From: Nitrosospira sp.
Lineage (GTDB): Bacteria > Pseudomonadota > Gammaproteobacteria > Burkholderiales > Nitrosomonadaceae
Length of the DNA: 64,000 nucleotides
Assembly (NCBI GenBank): GCA_013821425.1
Contig: JACDGV010000001.1
Coordinates: 310,001-374,000, forward strand
Reading direction: 5' to 3'
Positions 9,178 through 17,909 of this stretch are shown here, in pieces (position 1 is the first letter of the stretch; each line of letters opens with the position of its first letter). The notes below the pieces were generated by a model, which did no database searches, was not told where the DNA came from, and saw nothing but the letters and a program-made list of their open reading frames with translations. Position numbers and translations under genes: made by a program.

Positions 9178-10044
9178 TTAGACTGTATTACCGCTGTCGA
9201 TACGGGTTGCCATCATTTCCCCGAACCGAACCGTTCTTCCGGGGGTCCAGAGAGGGTTGAATATCAGACCATTTTTTGGAAACAACATTATGACCGTCGA
9301 CCCGAGCTGAAACCGGCCCATTTCGTCTCCTTGCTCCAGAACTGGAGTTTCTTTGTCATATCGCCAGTCGCGAATCTCGCCAGAGCGGCGCGGATTGACT
9401 ATGCCGTGCCACACCGTGGATATGCTGCCAACGATGGTCGCTCCCACGAGGACCATTACAAACGGTCCAAGCTCCGATTCAAACACGCAAATTACCCGCT
9501 CATTGCGGGCAAAAAGGCCCGGAACTCCTCTCACAGTGAGGGGGTTTACCGAGAATAATGTGCCTGGCACATGGACCATGCGGACTGGTAGGCCCCTGCA
9601 TGGCATATGGACGCGGTGGTAGTCCCGGGGGCTCAGGTATATCGTTGCGAAACTGCCGCCCTGAAATTTCTCCGCCAGCTCTATATCACCGCCTATCAGC
9701 GCTGTGGCAGAATAATTATGTCCCTTGGCCTGGAATATCCGGTCTCCTGAAACAACGCCCAGCTGGCTTATAACGCCGTCCGCGGGGCACACATAGTCCG
9801 CCGGGGCAATGGGACGTTTCTCGGACCGCAACGCCCGGGTAAAAAAATCATTGAAGGTGAGGTAGCTGTGGATGTCGGGATTCACCGCCTCGTCCATGTC
9901 CACACCGTAGCGCTCAATGAAACGCCTGATTATGAAGGCGGTAAGCCGGCCCGCGGGTGCATTGGCAACTTGCCCCGCGAATGCCGTCATCGCGCGCTTT
10001 GGCAGCAGATATTGAGGAAGTACGGAAAAAGAAGTACCGGACAC
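9178..10044 (-). CDS. psd: Phosphatidylserine decarboxylase proenzyme
   Basis: Psd makes phosphatidylethanolamine at the inner membrane. The protein is 288 residues, the normal size. The self-cleavage motif LGST is at residues 247-250, where cleavage before the serine creates the pyruvoyl group. The upstream YLSPRDYHRVHMP motif with its catalytic Asp/His is present. The start is GTG at 10044, preceded by a GGGGG-rich ribosome binding site; no better ATG exists. The gene is divergent from the chemotaxis-like kinase locus and convergent with galU. Confidence 0.95.
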   Translation of the reverse strand: MSGTSFSVLPQYLLPKRAMTAFAGQVANAPAGRLTAFIIRRFIERYGVDMDEAVNPDIHSYLTFNDFFTRALRSEKRPIAPADYVCPADGVISQLGVVSGDRIFQAKGHNYSATALIGGDIELAEKFQGGSFATIYLSPRDYHRVHMPCRGLPVRMVHVPGTLFSVNPLTVRGVPGLFARNERVICVFESELGPFVMVLVGATIVGSISTVWHGIVNPRRSGEIRDWRYDKETPVLEQGDEMGRFQLGSTVIMLFPKNGLIFNPLWTPGRTVRFGEMMATRIDSGNTV

Positions 10045-10173
10045 TTTTACCCCCTAAAAGAATTGGCAAGGATTATAGTGCTTTGGTTCAACGAAGTCTC
10101 GCGATGCAGTATTGGCAGGGCATCTTTAATCCTCTGGACCGTCTTTAAACGTTTTTTCATACGGGCAAGAGCT

Positions 10174-11001
10174 ATGACCCAGGCAGACGAAAAAAAATCC
10201 ACGGCCGATGTCCTCCCACCCTCTCAACCGGGGAGCCTCCCGCTTACGTCGGCATCAGTAAAAAGCGAACTTCCCGACGCCCAACCGACGCGTGACCTTG
10301 GCGCTGGCCAGCAGGTGCCGTTTCCGATAGTTGGGGTTGGTGCGTCCGCGGGAGGGGTAGAGGCCTTGCAAAAGTTCTTCGATTCTCTCCCCGCAAATCG
10401 AGGAATCGCCTACATTGTCGTGGTGCACCTCGCGCCGGATCATCCCAGCCATTTGGCGGAGATCCTGTCTAAATGTACGTCTATGGCGGTCCTTCAGGTT
10501 GGCAGTGATGTGGCCGTCGAGCCGGACAAGATTTATGTCATCCCCCCCAATCATTACCTGACATTTAGCGATGGCCGGATACACCTTCAACCCATGTCAC
10601 ACCCGCGTGCTTTGCCCCAGGCTATCGATCGTTTATTCATATCGCTAGCGGAAGACCAGCAGGAAAGGGCGATCGGAATTGTCCTTACCGGCGCAAATCA
10701 CGACGGCACTGTGGGGCTCAAAGCCATCAAGGCCGCTGGCGGGATAGTCATTGCCCAGTTGCCGGCCACCGCACAGCATCCCAGCATGCCCCAGAGCGCG
10801 GTGGAAACCGGCCTGGTCGACTACGTATTGGCTGTCGAAGAAATGGGCCACGCTCTCCTGCAATATATTGATCGGTCCAGTTTGTGGCGGTGGGAACAGG
10901 CTCCGGAGTCGACGGAAGAAGAGGCCCGGGCGCTGAGGAAAATCGTTGCTCTGGTATCCACGCGTGGGGGCGGGGACTTCCGTGGGTACAAGGAATGCTG
11001 A
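10174..11001 (+). CDS. CheB methylesterase domain: first piece of a split CheB-CheR-PAS-HK-REC gene
   Basis: From the ATG at 10174 this 275-residue piece carries a CheB-type methylesterase domain with the catalytic Ser in GASAGGVEAL, the His in VVVHLAPDHPSH and the Asp in TGANHDGTVG. It then enters the first helix of a CheR N-terminal domain (ALRKIVALVS ... DFRGYKEC) and stops at TGA 10999-11001. Homologous sensor proteins read straight through this point as one CheB-CheR-PAS-kinase chain. Restoring a single base before 10998 would join this frame to the CheR frame. The stop overlaps an ATG as TGATG, so translational coupling is possible. The frame stays open upstream to 9868, but that part is antisense to psd. 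Confidence 0.8.
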   Translation: MTQADEKKSTADVLPPSQPGSLPLTSASVKSELPDAQPTRDLGAGQQVPFPIVGVGASAGGVEALQKFFDSLPANRGIAYIVVVHLAPDHPSHLAEILSKCTSMAVLQVGSDVAVEPDKIYVIPPNHYLTFSDGRIHLQPMSHPRALPQAIDRLFISLAEDQQERAIGIVLTGANHDGTVGLKAIKAAGGIVIAQLPATAQHPSMPQSAVETGLVDYVLAVEEMGHALLQYIDRSSLWRWEQAPESTEEEARALRKIVALVSTRGGGDFRGYKEC

Positions 11002-12218
11002 TGCGGCGAACGAAACGGCGCGTGGCCCTGCGAGGATTGGCGAACCTGGACGCATACGAGACTTACCTGCGTGAAAACCCCCCGAAAGTTCTGGCGCTGG
11101 GGGCCGACTTCCTGCTTAAGGTCACCGAATTTTTTCGCGAAGCCGCGGCGTGGGAAGCACTCGAGCAGAAAATAGTGCCTGCGATTATCGAAACCCTCGT
11201 TCCCGGCGAGTCCCTCAGAGTTTGGGTGGCGGGGTGCGCGACAGGGGAAGAGGCCTACAGCATGGGCATCAGTCTGCTGGAATTAATCAGGAAGGGCGGC
11301 CTGGACATAGAAGTAAATATCATTGCTTCCGATCTCGATTCCTTCGCTCTTGAGGTTGCCCGTGCCGCCAGCTATCCCGGAAGCATTGCTCTGGTTCTGA
11401 AGCCTGATTTGCTCGCTCGCTACTTTGTCAGAAGCGAGGAAGGCCGGTTCGCCGTGCGCAAGATCCTCCGGGAAAAGGTCATGTTTTCCCAGCATAATCT
11501 CCTAGCCGACCCGCCATTCTCTCACGTGCACTTGATCAGTTGCCGTAATCTTCTGATTTACCTGAAGCCGGAAGTGCAGGAAAAGCTGCTCAGCATGTTC
11601 CATTTTGCCCTCAACCCTGAAGGTTATCTTTTTCTGGGGAAGTCGGAGACTGTGGGAGAGCATCAGGAGTTCTTCACGCCCGCTGATAAACAGCACCGTA
11701 TCTACCGCTGTTTGCCTGTAAAACGGAAGATCCCTGTCAAGCTGCCACTGATTCCCCATACCCTGGCAACAAGGATAGGTTCGCAAGCCGGGGGAGGGGG
11801 AGGGCAGCAGGCGCGATCGGCACACGCCGAACTGGTGCGCGAACTCCTGCTGAAGCAACGGTCTGCGACTGCTGTGCTGATCGACCGCGATGGGCAGGTA
11901 CTCTATTTCTATGGACCGACTCGAGAGCTCTTGTGGCAGCCGGAAGGCGCGGCAACCCGGGATTTGCTGTCGATGGTATCGGAAGAGATGCGAATTGCAC
12001 TGCGCGCGGTCATCCATGCGGCCCGCACCGGGGACAAAACGGGCGAGATAATTCTCCCGCCCATGCCTGGCGGGGAGAATCGACAATTGCGTATCACGGC
12101 AATCAAGGCCGGCGATGACGACGATAATAGCCTTTTGCTCGTCACATTCGAGTATGAAGGCATAGCCGCATCGCCTGAGCGGGGCTTGGGCGATGCCGAG
12201 TCATGGGCGAGGCGGTAG
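11001..12218 (+). CDS. CheR methyltransferase domain: second piece of the split gene
   Basis: This piece holds a CheR-type SAM-dependent methyltransferase: the SAM loop VWVAGCATGEEAYSMG, then ISCRNLLIYLKPEVQEKL and GYLFLGKSETVG are intact. A PAS-like stretch follows (AVLIDRDGQVLYFYGPTREL). The ATG at 11001 overlaps the CheB stop; starting there removes the first helix of the CheR N-terminal domain, which is encoded in the other frame. Reading ends at an in-frame TAG at 12216-12218 (after AESWARR), and the same frame continues directly into the coiled coil of the next piece. The amber codon most simply reflects a CAG-to-TAG change. Whether this piece makes a working enzyme is uncertain. Confidence 0.75.
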   Translation: MRRTKRRVALRGLANLDAYETYLRENPPKVLALGADFLLKVTEFFREAAAWEALEQKIVPAIIETLVPGESLRVWVAGCATGEEAYSMGISLLELIRKGGLDIEVNIIASDLDSFALEVARAASYPGSIALVLKPDLLARYFVRSEEGRFAVRKILREKVMFSQHNLLADPPFSHVHLISCRNLLIYLKPEVQEKLLSMFHFALNPEGYLFLGKSETVGEHQEFFTPADKQHRIYRCLPVKRKIPVKLPLIPHTLATRIGSQAGGGGGQQARSAHAELVRELLLKQRSATAVLIDRDGQVLYFYGPTRELLWQPEGAATRDLLSMVSEEMRIALRAVIHAARTGDKTGEIILPPMPGGENRQLRITAIKAGDDDDNSLLLVTFEYEGIAASPERGLGDAESWARR

Positions 12219-12236
12219 CTCGAGGATGACTTGCGC

Positions 12237-14378
12237 ATGACACGTCTCGATCTCGAAGCCTCTATTCAGGCCCTGGAAACGAGCAACGTGGAGCTTCGCA
12301 TTGCCAACGAAGAGGCGATGTCGATGAATGAGGAGCTTCAGTCGGCCAATGAAGAACTGGAGACCACCAAAGAGGAGCTGCAGTCGGTAAATGAAGAACT
12401 GACCAGCGTCAACTTGGACCTGGAGCATACCGTCAACGAACTGCGCATAGCCAACGATGACCTAGCCAACGTACTGGCCAGCAGTGAGCTGCATATCCTT
12501 TTCCTCGATCGCGAACTCCGTATCAAGCGTTTCACCCCTGCTTCTTGCAAGTTGTTCAGCCTTATCCCATCCGACGTGGGCCGCCCTATCGGTGATTTTG
12601 CATGCCCCATTGAACCGGGAGACCTGGTAACCGTTGCACGCGAGGTGCTGGCCACGCGTTCGGTCAGTGAAACGGAGGTCCAGACCCCGGATGGCCACTG
12701 TTACCTGCGCCGCGTATTGCCCTACGTGGTCGAGGAAGACCATGTCGAAGGGGTCGTGGTTACCTTTGTTCCCATTGATGCGCTCAAGCATGCCGAGCGT
12801 GAGATTCGTGAGAGCGAAAAACGTTTTCGCATGCTGGCTGATACGGCACCCGTATTCATCTGGATCAGCGGGCCTGCGGGAAAACTGGAATTCGTGAACC
12901 GCCGATTTATTGACGAGACCGGACAGCCGGCGGAAAACCTGCACGGTACAAATTGGCACAGCCTGATACATGAAGACGATTTGCCCGGTTATCTGGCGGC
13001 CTGCGCGACTGCGGAAGCCGCCGGAAAGGGATATGATCACGAATTAAGGCTGCGCAAGGCAAATCAGACCTACTGCTGGATGCGCTTTGTCGGGGAACCG
13101 CGCTTCGAGGGCGAGCGGTTTGCCGGCTTCGTCGGATCCAGTGTCGATATTCAGTATCACAAGGATGCCGAGGAACAGTTGCGTACGGCCGATAGACGCA
13201 AGGACGAGTTTCTCGCCATACTGGGACACGAGCTTCGTAATCCGCTTTCTCCCATACGCAACGCGGCGCAAGTGCTGCGGCTAGTGGATTCGAACGAGCC
13301 GCGGCTCTCATGGGCCCGCGAGACCATTACCCGTCAGGTCGATCATATCACCCGCCTGGTAGATGATCTGCTTGACATTGCCAGACTCACCCGCGGGATC
13401 CTGACCCTGAGGATGGAACCTACAGACATGGCATTGATCGTGGATCACGCAGTGAATTCCATGAAGGCGATGATCGATGAGCGGCGACAGCAGCTGTCTG
13501 TCACGATTGCGGATGAGTCGCTCATGGTTAACGGCGACCCCGTGCGTCTTACACAGATCGTGGAAAATCTTTTCACCAACGCCGCGAAGTTCACCGAGGA
13601 AGGGGGCAGGATTTCGCTCGATGCCCACCGGGAGGGATCGGAACTCGTTCTGTCCGTCGAGGACAACGGCATCGGCATCCCCCAGCACATGTTGCCAAGG
13701 ATTTTTGAGCTTTTCATGCAGGAGGACCGCGCTATCAGGAAATCGAGCAGCGGTCTCGGCATCGGACTTTCCCTGGTGTCTCAGCTTGTTTCCCTGCATG
13801 GCGGCTCCATTCATGCCTCGAGCAGGGGATCCGGCCAGGGTAGCTCGTTTATTCTTCAGCTTCCTTTGCTTGGAACAGCGGCTGAACCTGCCGCGAAAGC
13901 CGAGGGTGCCGAGAGTGCTGAGGGGGCCGAGAGGGCCCGGTCGAACGGGGAAAACACGTTTTGCGAGGGGAAGGCGGCTGCCCGGGGGAATGAGCCGGAA
14001 CCCACGGAAGGCCGCATCCTGATCGTGGACGATAATGCGGACAGCGCCGATTCCATGGCTATGCTGATGGCCATGTTCGGATATGAGACGCGTGCAACGT
14101 ATGATTCGGCCTCAGCGCTAAAGGAGGCGTCGTCGTTTGCCCCGCATGTCGCCCTGCTCGATCTAAGCAGGCCTGAACCCGATGGCATAGGACTGGCCGC
14201 CCGCTTCCGGGAAATGGCGGAGACAAAAAAGACCGTATTGATTGCGTACAGCGGTTATGGACAGCCCGATGATATTGTGCGAAGCAAGGAAGCGGGATTC
14301 GCCCATCATCTTGTGAAACCGGTAGATCCGGAGTCGGTTCATGACCTGATCAAATCGATGGGATTGAAGGGCAGCTAA
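12237..14378 (+). CDS. Coiled-coil/PAS hybrid histidine kinase with receiver: third piece of the split gene
   Basis: This piece is in the same frame as the CheR piece, after the amber stop. It begins with a heptad-rich linker (MSMNEELQSANEELETTKEE), characteristic of CheB-CheR-kinase fusions. Two PAS domains follow, then a HisKA H-box (ILGHELRNPLSPIR), an HATPase domain (NLFTNAAKF, VEDNGIGIP, GLGIGLSLV) and a C-terminal receiver (ILIVDDNADSAD, LLDLSRPEPDG, LVKPVD). An Ala/Glu/Gly-rich linker joins kinase and receiver. ATG 12237 and TTG 12231 are possible starts, with GAGGA just upstream. All kinase and receiver catalytic residues are present, so it could act alone as a soluble hybrid kinase. 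Confidence 0.8.
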   Translation: MTRLDLEASIQALETSNVELRIANEEAMSMNEELQSANEELETTKEELQSVNEELTSVNLDLEHTVNELRIANDDLANVLASSELHILFLDRELRIKRFTPASCKLFSLIPSDVGRPIGDFACPIEPGDLVTVAREVLATRSVSETEVQTPDGHCYLRRVLPYVVEEDHVEGVVVTFVPIDALKHAEREIRESEKRFRMLADTAPVFIWISGPAGKLEFVNRRFIDETGQPAENLHGTNWHSLIHEDDLPGYLAACATAEAAGKGYDHELRLRKANQTYCWMRFVGEPRFEGERFAGFVGSSVDIQYHKDAEEQLRTADRRKDEFLAILGHELRNPLSPIRNAAQVLRLVDSNEPRLSWARETITRQVDHITRLVDDLLDIARLTRGILTLRMEPTDMALIVDHAVNSMKAMIDERRQQLSVTIADESLMVNGDPVRLTQIVENLFTNAAKFTEEGGRISLDAHREGSELVLSVEDNGIGIPQHMLPRIFELFMQEDRAIRKSSSGLGIGLSLVSQLVSLHGGSIHASSRGSGQGSSFILQLPLLGTAAEPAAKAEGAESAEGAERARSNGENTFCEGKAAARGNEPEPTEGRILIVDDNADSADSMAMLMAMFGYETRATYDSASALKEASSFAPHVALLDLSRPEPDGIGLAARFREMAETKKTVLIAYSGYGQPDDIVRSKEAGFAHHLVKPVDPESVHDLIKSMGLKGS

Positions 14379-14406
14379 AGCGCCAAAGCCCGTTCCCGCC
14401 GTAAGG

Positions 14407-16236
14407 TTATGGGATCGATGGTAGTGGCTGTGCCTCATCATTCACCAGTTTCCGCTCAATCTGCTCTTCGCGCTGCTGCAGAGTCCACATATGAGCATAC
14501 ATGCCATCTTCCGCGAGCAAATCCGGGTGAGTGCCGCGTTCTACAATGCGGCCTTTGTCCATGACCAGAATCTGGTCCGCATCCACTATTGTGGACAACC
14601 GGTGGGCAATTGTCAGCGTGGTACGATCCATGGCGATACGCTTCAGTTCGGCCTGGATCAGTTTTTCCGATTTCGAATCCAAAGCCGAGGTGGCCTCGTC
14701 GAAGATCAGGATTGACGGTTTCTTAAGTATTGCGCGTGCAATCGCAACCCGTTGTTTCTCCCCGCCCGACAGCTTTAATCCACGCTCGCCTACCGGGGTT
14801 TCATACTTGGCGGGCAAGCTCTCGATGAAGTGGTGAATATGGGCCGACTGGGCCGCTTCAATGACTTCCTCTTGTGTCGCTTCGGGGCGCCCGTAGGCAA
14901 TATTGTAATAGATGCTGTCATTAAACAGGACGGAGTCTTGCGGTACGATACCGACGGCCGCGCGAAGGCTTTGTTGCGTTACCTCTCTGATGTCCTGGCC
15001 GTTTATCAGAATGCGCCCGCTACTGACATCGTAGAAGCGAAATAGCAGTCGCGCCAATGTTGACTTGCCGGACCCGCTAGGCCCCACGACGGCCACGTTA
15101 CGTCCGGCTGGAATGTCAAAACTGACATCGAAGAGAATCTCGCGGTTGGACTCATAGCTGAAATTCACCTGCTCGAAGTGTACTGGAGCGCTTCCCGGTA
15201 TAAGCCGAATCGCCCCATGTTTGTCTTTTATCTCTTCATTTTCGCCCAGCAAGTTGAACATTTTTTCCATGTCTGCCAATGAATGCTTGATTTCGCGATA
15301 GACGAACCCGAGAAAATGCAGGGGCATATATAGCTGGAGCATGAAAGCGTTCACTAGCACCAGGTCCCCCAGGGACATGGTTCCGGCTATCACGCCATCC
15401 GCCGCGAGCCACAATAGCGCGGTTGCGCCAATCGCGATTATGGCACTTTGTCCGGAATTGAGCGCCGCGAGTGAAGTCTGGTTGCGCACCGCCGCTGATT
15501 CCCACTTGCGCATATGTTCATCGTAACGTCGTGCCTCCCATGCCTCATTGCCGAAATATTTGACTGTTTCATAGTTCAGGAGACTGTCGATCGCCTGGGT
15601 ATTTGCCTTCGAGTCCATATCGTTCATAGTGCGGCGGAAAATCATGCGCCACTCGGTCACGATCAAGGTAAGCGCAATATAAGCCACCAGGGTGGCAAGG
15701 ATGATTACCGAGAACCAGATGTCGTATCGGGAAATCAGGATGACCGCGACCAGCCCGATTTCAAGAAATGTCGGCAAGATATTGAACAGCATGAAATTGA
15801 GCAGGAAAGAAATTCCGCGTGTTCCACGCTCGATGTCCCGGGATACTCCTCCGGTTTGACGTTGCAGATGAAAGCGCAGTGATAGTGCATGCAGGTGACC
15901 GAACACCTTGATGGCGACCCGTCGTATGGCGCGCTGGGTTACCTTGGCAAATACTGCATCGCGCAATTCTCCGAACAGCGTGCTGAGTAAACGCAAAACC
16001 CCATAAGCTATCAGCAACATCACCGGCAGGGCGAGAAGCGCGCGAGGCTGGTCAAGAGCGTCGATGATTTCCTTCAGCACCAGCGGCACGGCGACATTGG
16101 CGAGTTTAGCCATGACCAGTAGTGTCAATGCCAGGACCACCCTGCCTTTGAACTCGAGAAGGTATGGCAGCAGGGAACGGATAGTGGCCCAATCGTTTCG
16201 GCGGATACTGGGTTTTTCCAGACGAGTAGCACGCAT
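14407..16236 (-). CDS. Atm1-type ABC exporter (permease fused to ATPase)
   Basis: A 609-residue half-transporter with a six-helix permease domain (about residues 20-320) and a C-terminal ATPase. Walker A GPSGSGKST, the signature LSGGEKQRVAIARA and Walker B ILIFDEATSALDS are intact. The permease motifs (SRDIERGTRGISFLLNF, NYETVKYFGNE) are those of the Atm1/HMT1 group, whose characterised members export glutathione-linked metal, sulfur or Fe-S precursors. In this setting a link to Fe-S or metal-thiol traffic is inference. It ends 28 bases from the split kinase locus, tail to tail, and its start is followed by a 257-base gap with no recognised element before the efflux operon end. Confidence 0.9.
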   Translation of the reverse strand: MRATRLEKPSIRRNDWATIRSLLPYLLEFKGRVVLALTLLVMAKLANVAVPLVLKEIIDALDQPRALLALPVMLLIAYGVLRLLSTLFGELRDAVFAKVTQRAIRRVAIKVFGHLHALSLRFHLQRQTGGVSRDIERGTRGISFLLNFMLFNILPTFLEIGLVAVILISRYDIWFSVIILATLVAYIALTLIVTEWRMIFRRTMNDMDSKANTQAIDSLLNYETVKYFGNEAWEARRYDEHMRKWESAAVRNQTSLAALNSGQSAIIAIGATALLWLAADGVIAGTMSLGDLVLVNAFMLQLYMPLHFLGFVYREIKHSLADMEKMFNLLGENEEIKDKHGAIRLIPGSAPVHFEQVNFSYESNREILFDVSFDIPAGRNVAVVGPSGSGKSTLARLLFRFYDVSSGRILINGQDIREVTQQSLRAAVGIVPQDSVLFNDSIYYNIAYGRPEATQEEVIEAAQSAHIHHFIESLPAKYETPVGERGLKLSGGEKQRVAIARAILKKPSILIFDEATSALDSKSEKLIQAELKRIAMDRTTLTIAHRLSTIVDADQILVMDKGRIVERGTHPDLLAEDGMYAHMWTLQQREEQIERKLVNDEAQPLPSIP

Positions 16237-16493
16237 TCAGGCGGGGAAATAAAATGGAGCGTGGAAAAGAGTATAAAAACAGTATATCGTTAATTCATAT
16301 TGGCGAAGGCGAGGGTAAAAGCGAAGCAAGGCACAGTTCTCTCACCCGTGCGGCGTGACCTGGCAACATGGCAAATTACCTTGCTCGCCCTGGCACCCTG
16401 GCATTGCCCGGCGTCGAGGAACGCCTGTTCCTGAATGGACAGGGCAATATACTGATTGCCGTTACGTGGCAAAATCCGGGCAGCAGGTTCAGG

Positions 16494-17909
16494 TCAATAC
16501 GGCGACCAGCCCCCACCCAGCGCCTTGTAGAGTTGCACGACCGACACCAGATGGAGGCGGCGTGTGGAAGTGAGCGCGAACTCCGCGTCAAACAGATTGC
16601 GTTTGGCCAGCAGTACATCAATGTAGCTCGTGATTCCCCCCTGGTAGCGTAGGTCAGCTACGTTCAGGGCCGAGCGTAGCGCGGCCACCTGATCCTGTTG
16701 CGCCGTGCGCTGTTCGTTAAAGGTGCGAATAGCTACCAGGGCGTCTTCAACCTCCTTGAACGCCACCAGGATAGTTTGCTCGTATTGAGCCAGTACCTGC
16801 CTTGCCTGCGCCTCTGCGGCACGCTGACCAAATCCCAGGCTTTGCGCATTTAGCACCGGTCCTGCCAGTCCGAGCCCCCCCACCCCGAATTCGCTTCCCG
16901 AGAGCAAAAGATTGGAAAGGGCCGGGCTCGCTACACCGAGAAACCCGGTTATCGTGAGCTTGGGAAATCGAGCCGCTTTGGCTGCGCCGATTCTTGCCGT
17001 AGCCGCAGCAAGCGCCTGTTCAGCCTGCAGGATATCGGGGCGCCGTTGCAGAAGCTCCGAAGGAAGGCCAGCGGGCACTTCTGGCGGCATCATTTGCTCA
17101 GTGAGGGAGCGGCCACGCATGATCGGCAGCGGGTTTTTTCCCAGTAATACGCTCAATTCATTCTCTTTTTGAATCATCTGCCGCTCAAGTTCCGCCACTC
17201 TGGTGGCCGCGTTGGCACGTTCAGCCTCGAACTGATCCAGGTCGAGCCTGGAGATGACTCCGCCCCGGAGTTGGGCCCGCGCAAGGGTCACGGATTCTTC
17301 CCAGGATTGCAGGGCGTCACGCGCGATTCCTAGTTGCATGTCGAATTGCAGCAGATCGAAATAGGCCTGCGCTACGGAACTCACCAATGTGAGAACCACC
17401 GCGCGGCGGTTTTCCTCTCGTGCCATCAGGTCCGCACGTGCGGCTTCGTTCGAGCGGCGAATTCTGCCCCAGATGTCCAACTCCCAGTTCAGGGTTCCCT
17501 GGCCAAAGTAACTGTATGGGGTCGGAAATCCACGAAAAGCGAACCCGCCGAGGCTGCCGAACACCGGAGCGTTTGTATTGACATCCAGTTGGGGAAGAAA
17601 GTCCATGCGGGATATCGCCAGGCGGGCCTGGAGCTCTTCCACGCTGGCCACCGCCTGCTTAAGATCCTTGTTTTCCAGCAATGCCTGTTCAATGAGACGT
17701 TGAAGCTGCTCGTCGCGAAGGAGTTCCCACCACGGAAGATTAGCGATGGACTGCCCTTCCGTTTCGGCCATGCGAAACCCCTCCAATGTATCAATTCGGG
17801 GCCGCGAATAATCCGGCCCCATTGCGCAGGACATAATCAACAGGCTCGAAAACAGCAATAATATCCGCGCCCGCCAGCCGCGATGAGTCTTGCCACCCGT
17901 CCAGGTCAC
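16494..17909 (-). CDS. RND efflux outer-membrane factor lipoprotein (NodT/OprM family)
   Basis: The outer-membrane channel of a tripartite pump. The start is the GTG at 17909, not the upstream ATG: it forms a GTGA overlap with the stop of the RND gene and has GAGGAGAAGG directly before it. The 471-residue product has a lipoprotein signal ending at LIMSCAMGPDYSRP, followed by two OEP repeats with the usual coiled helices (LLENKDLKQAVASVEELQAR; LPSELLQRRPDILQAEQAL; GGITSYIDVLLAKRNLFDAE). It is the last gene of the mfp-rnd-omf operon. Confidence 0.92.
   Translation of the reverse strand: MTWTGGKTHRGWRARILLLFSSLLIMSCAMGPDYSRPRIDTLEGFRMAETEGQSIANLPWWELLRDEQLQRLIEQALLENKDLKQAVASVEELQARLAISRMDFLPQLDVNTNAPVFGSLGGFAFRGFPTPYSYFGQGTLNWELDIWGRIRRSNEAARADLMAREENRRAVVLTLVSSVAQAYFDLLQFDMQLGIARDALQSWEESVTLARAQLRGGVISRLDLDQFEAERANAATRVAELERQMIQKENELSVLLGKNPLPIMRGRSLTEQMMPPEVPAGLPSELLQRRPDILQAEQALAAATARIGAAKAARFPKLTITGFLGVASPALSNLLLSGSEFGVGGLGLAGPVLNAQSLGFGQRAAEAQARQVLAQYEQTILVAFKEVEDALVAIRTFNEQRTAQQDQVAALRSALNVADLRYQGGITSYIDVLLAKRNLFDAEFALTSTRRLHLVSVVQLYKALGGGWSPY

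Noticed and set aside
9163-9178. CCGG-ACGA-CCGG followed by five T residues between galU and psd
   Set aside because: A four-pair stem is too weak to call a terminator with confidence, and the T-run overlaps the psd stop codon.
9868-10173. N-terminal extension of the CheB piece
   Set aside because: It lies antisense to psd and encodes no CheB-family sequence; the ATG at 10174 gives the natural start.
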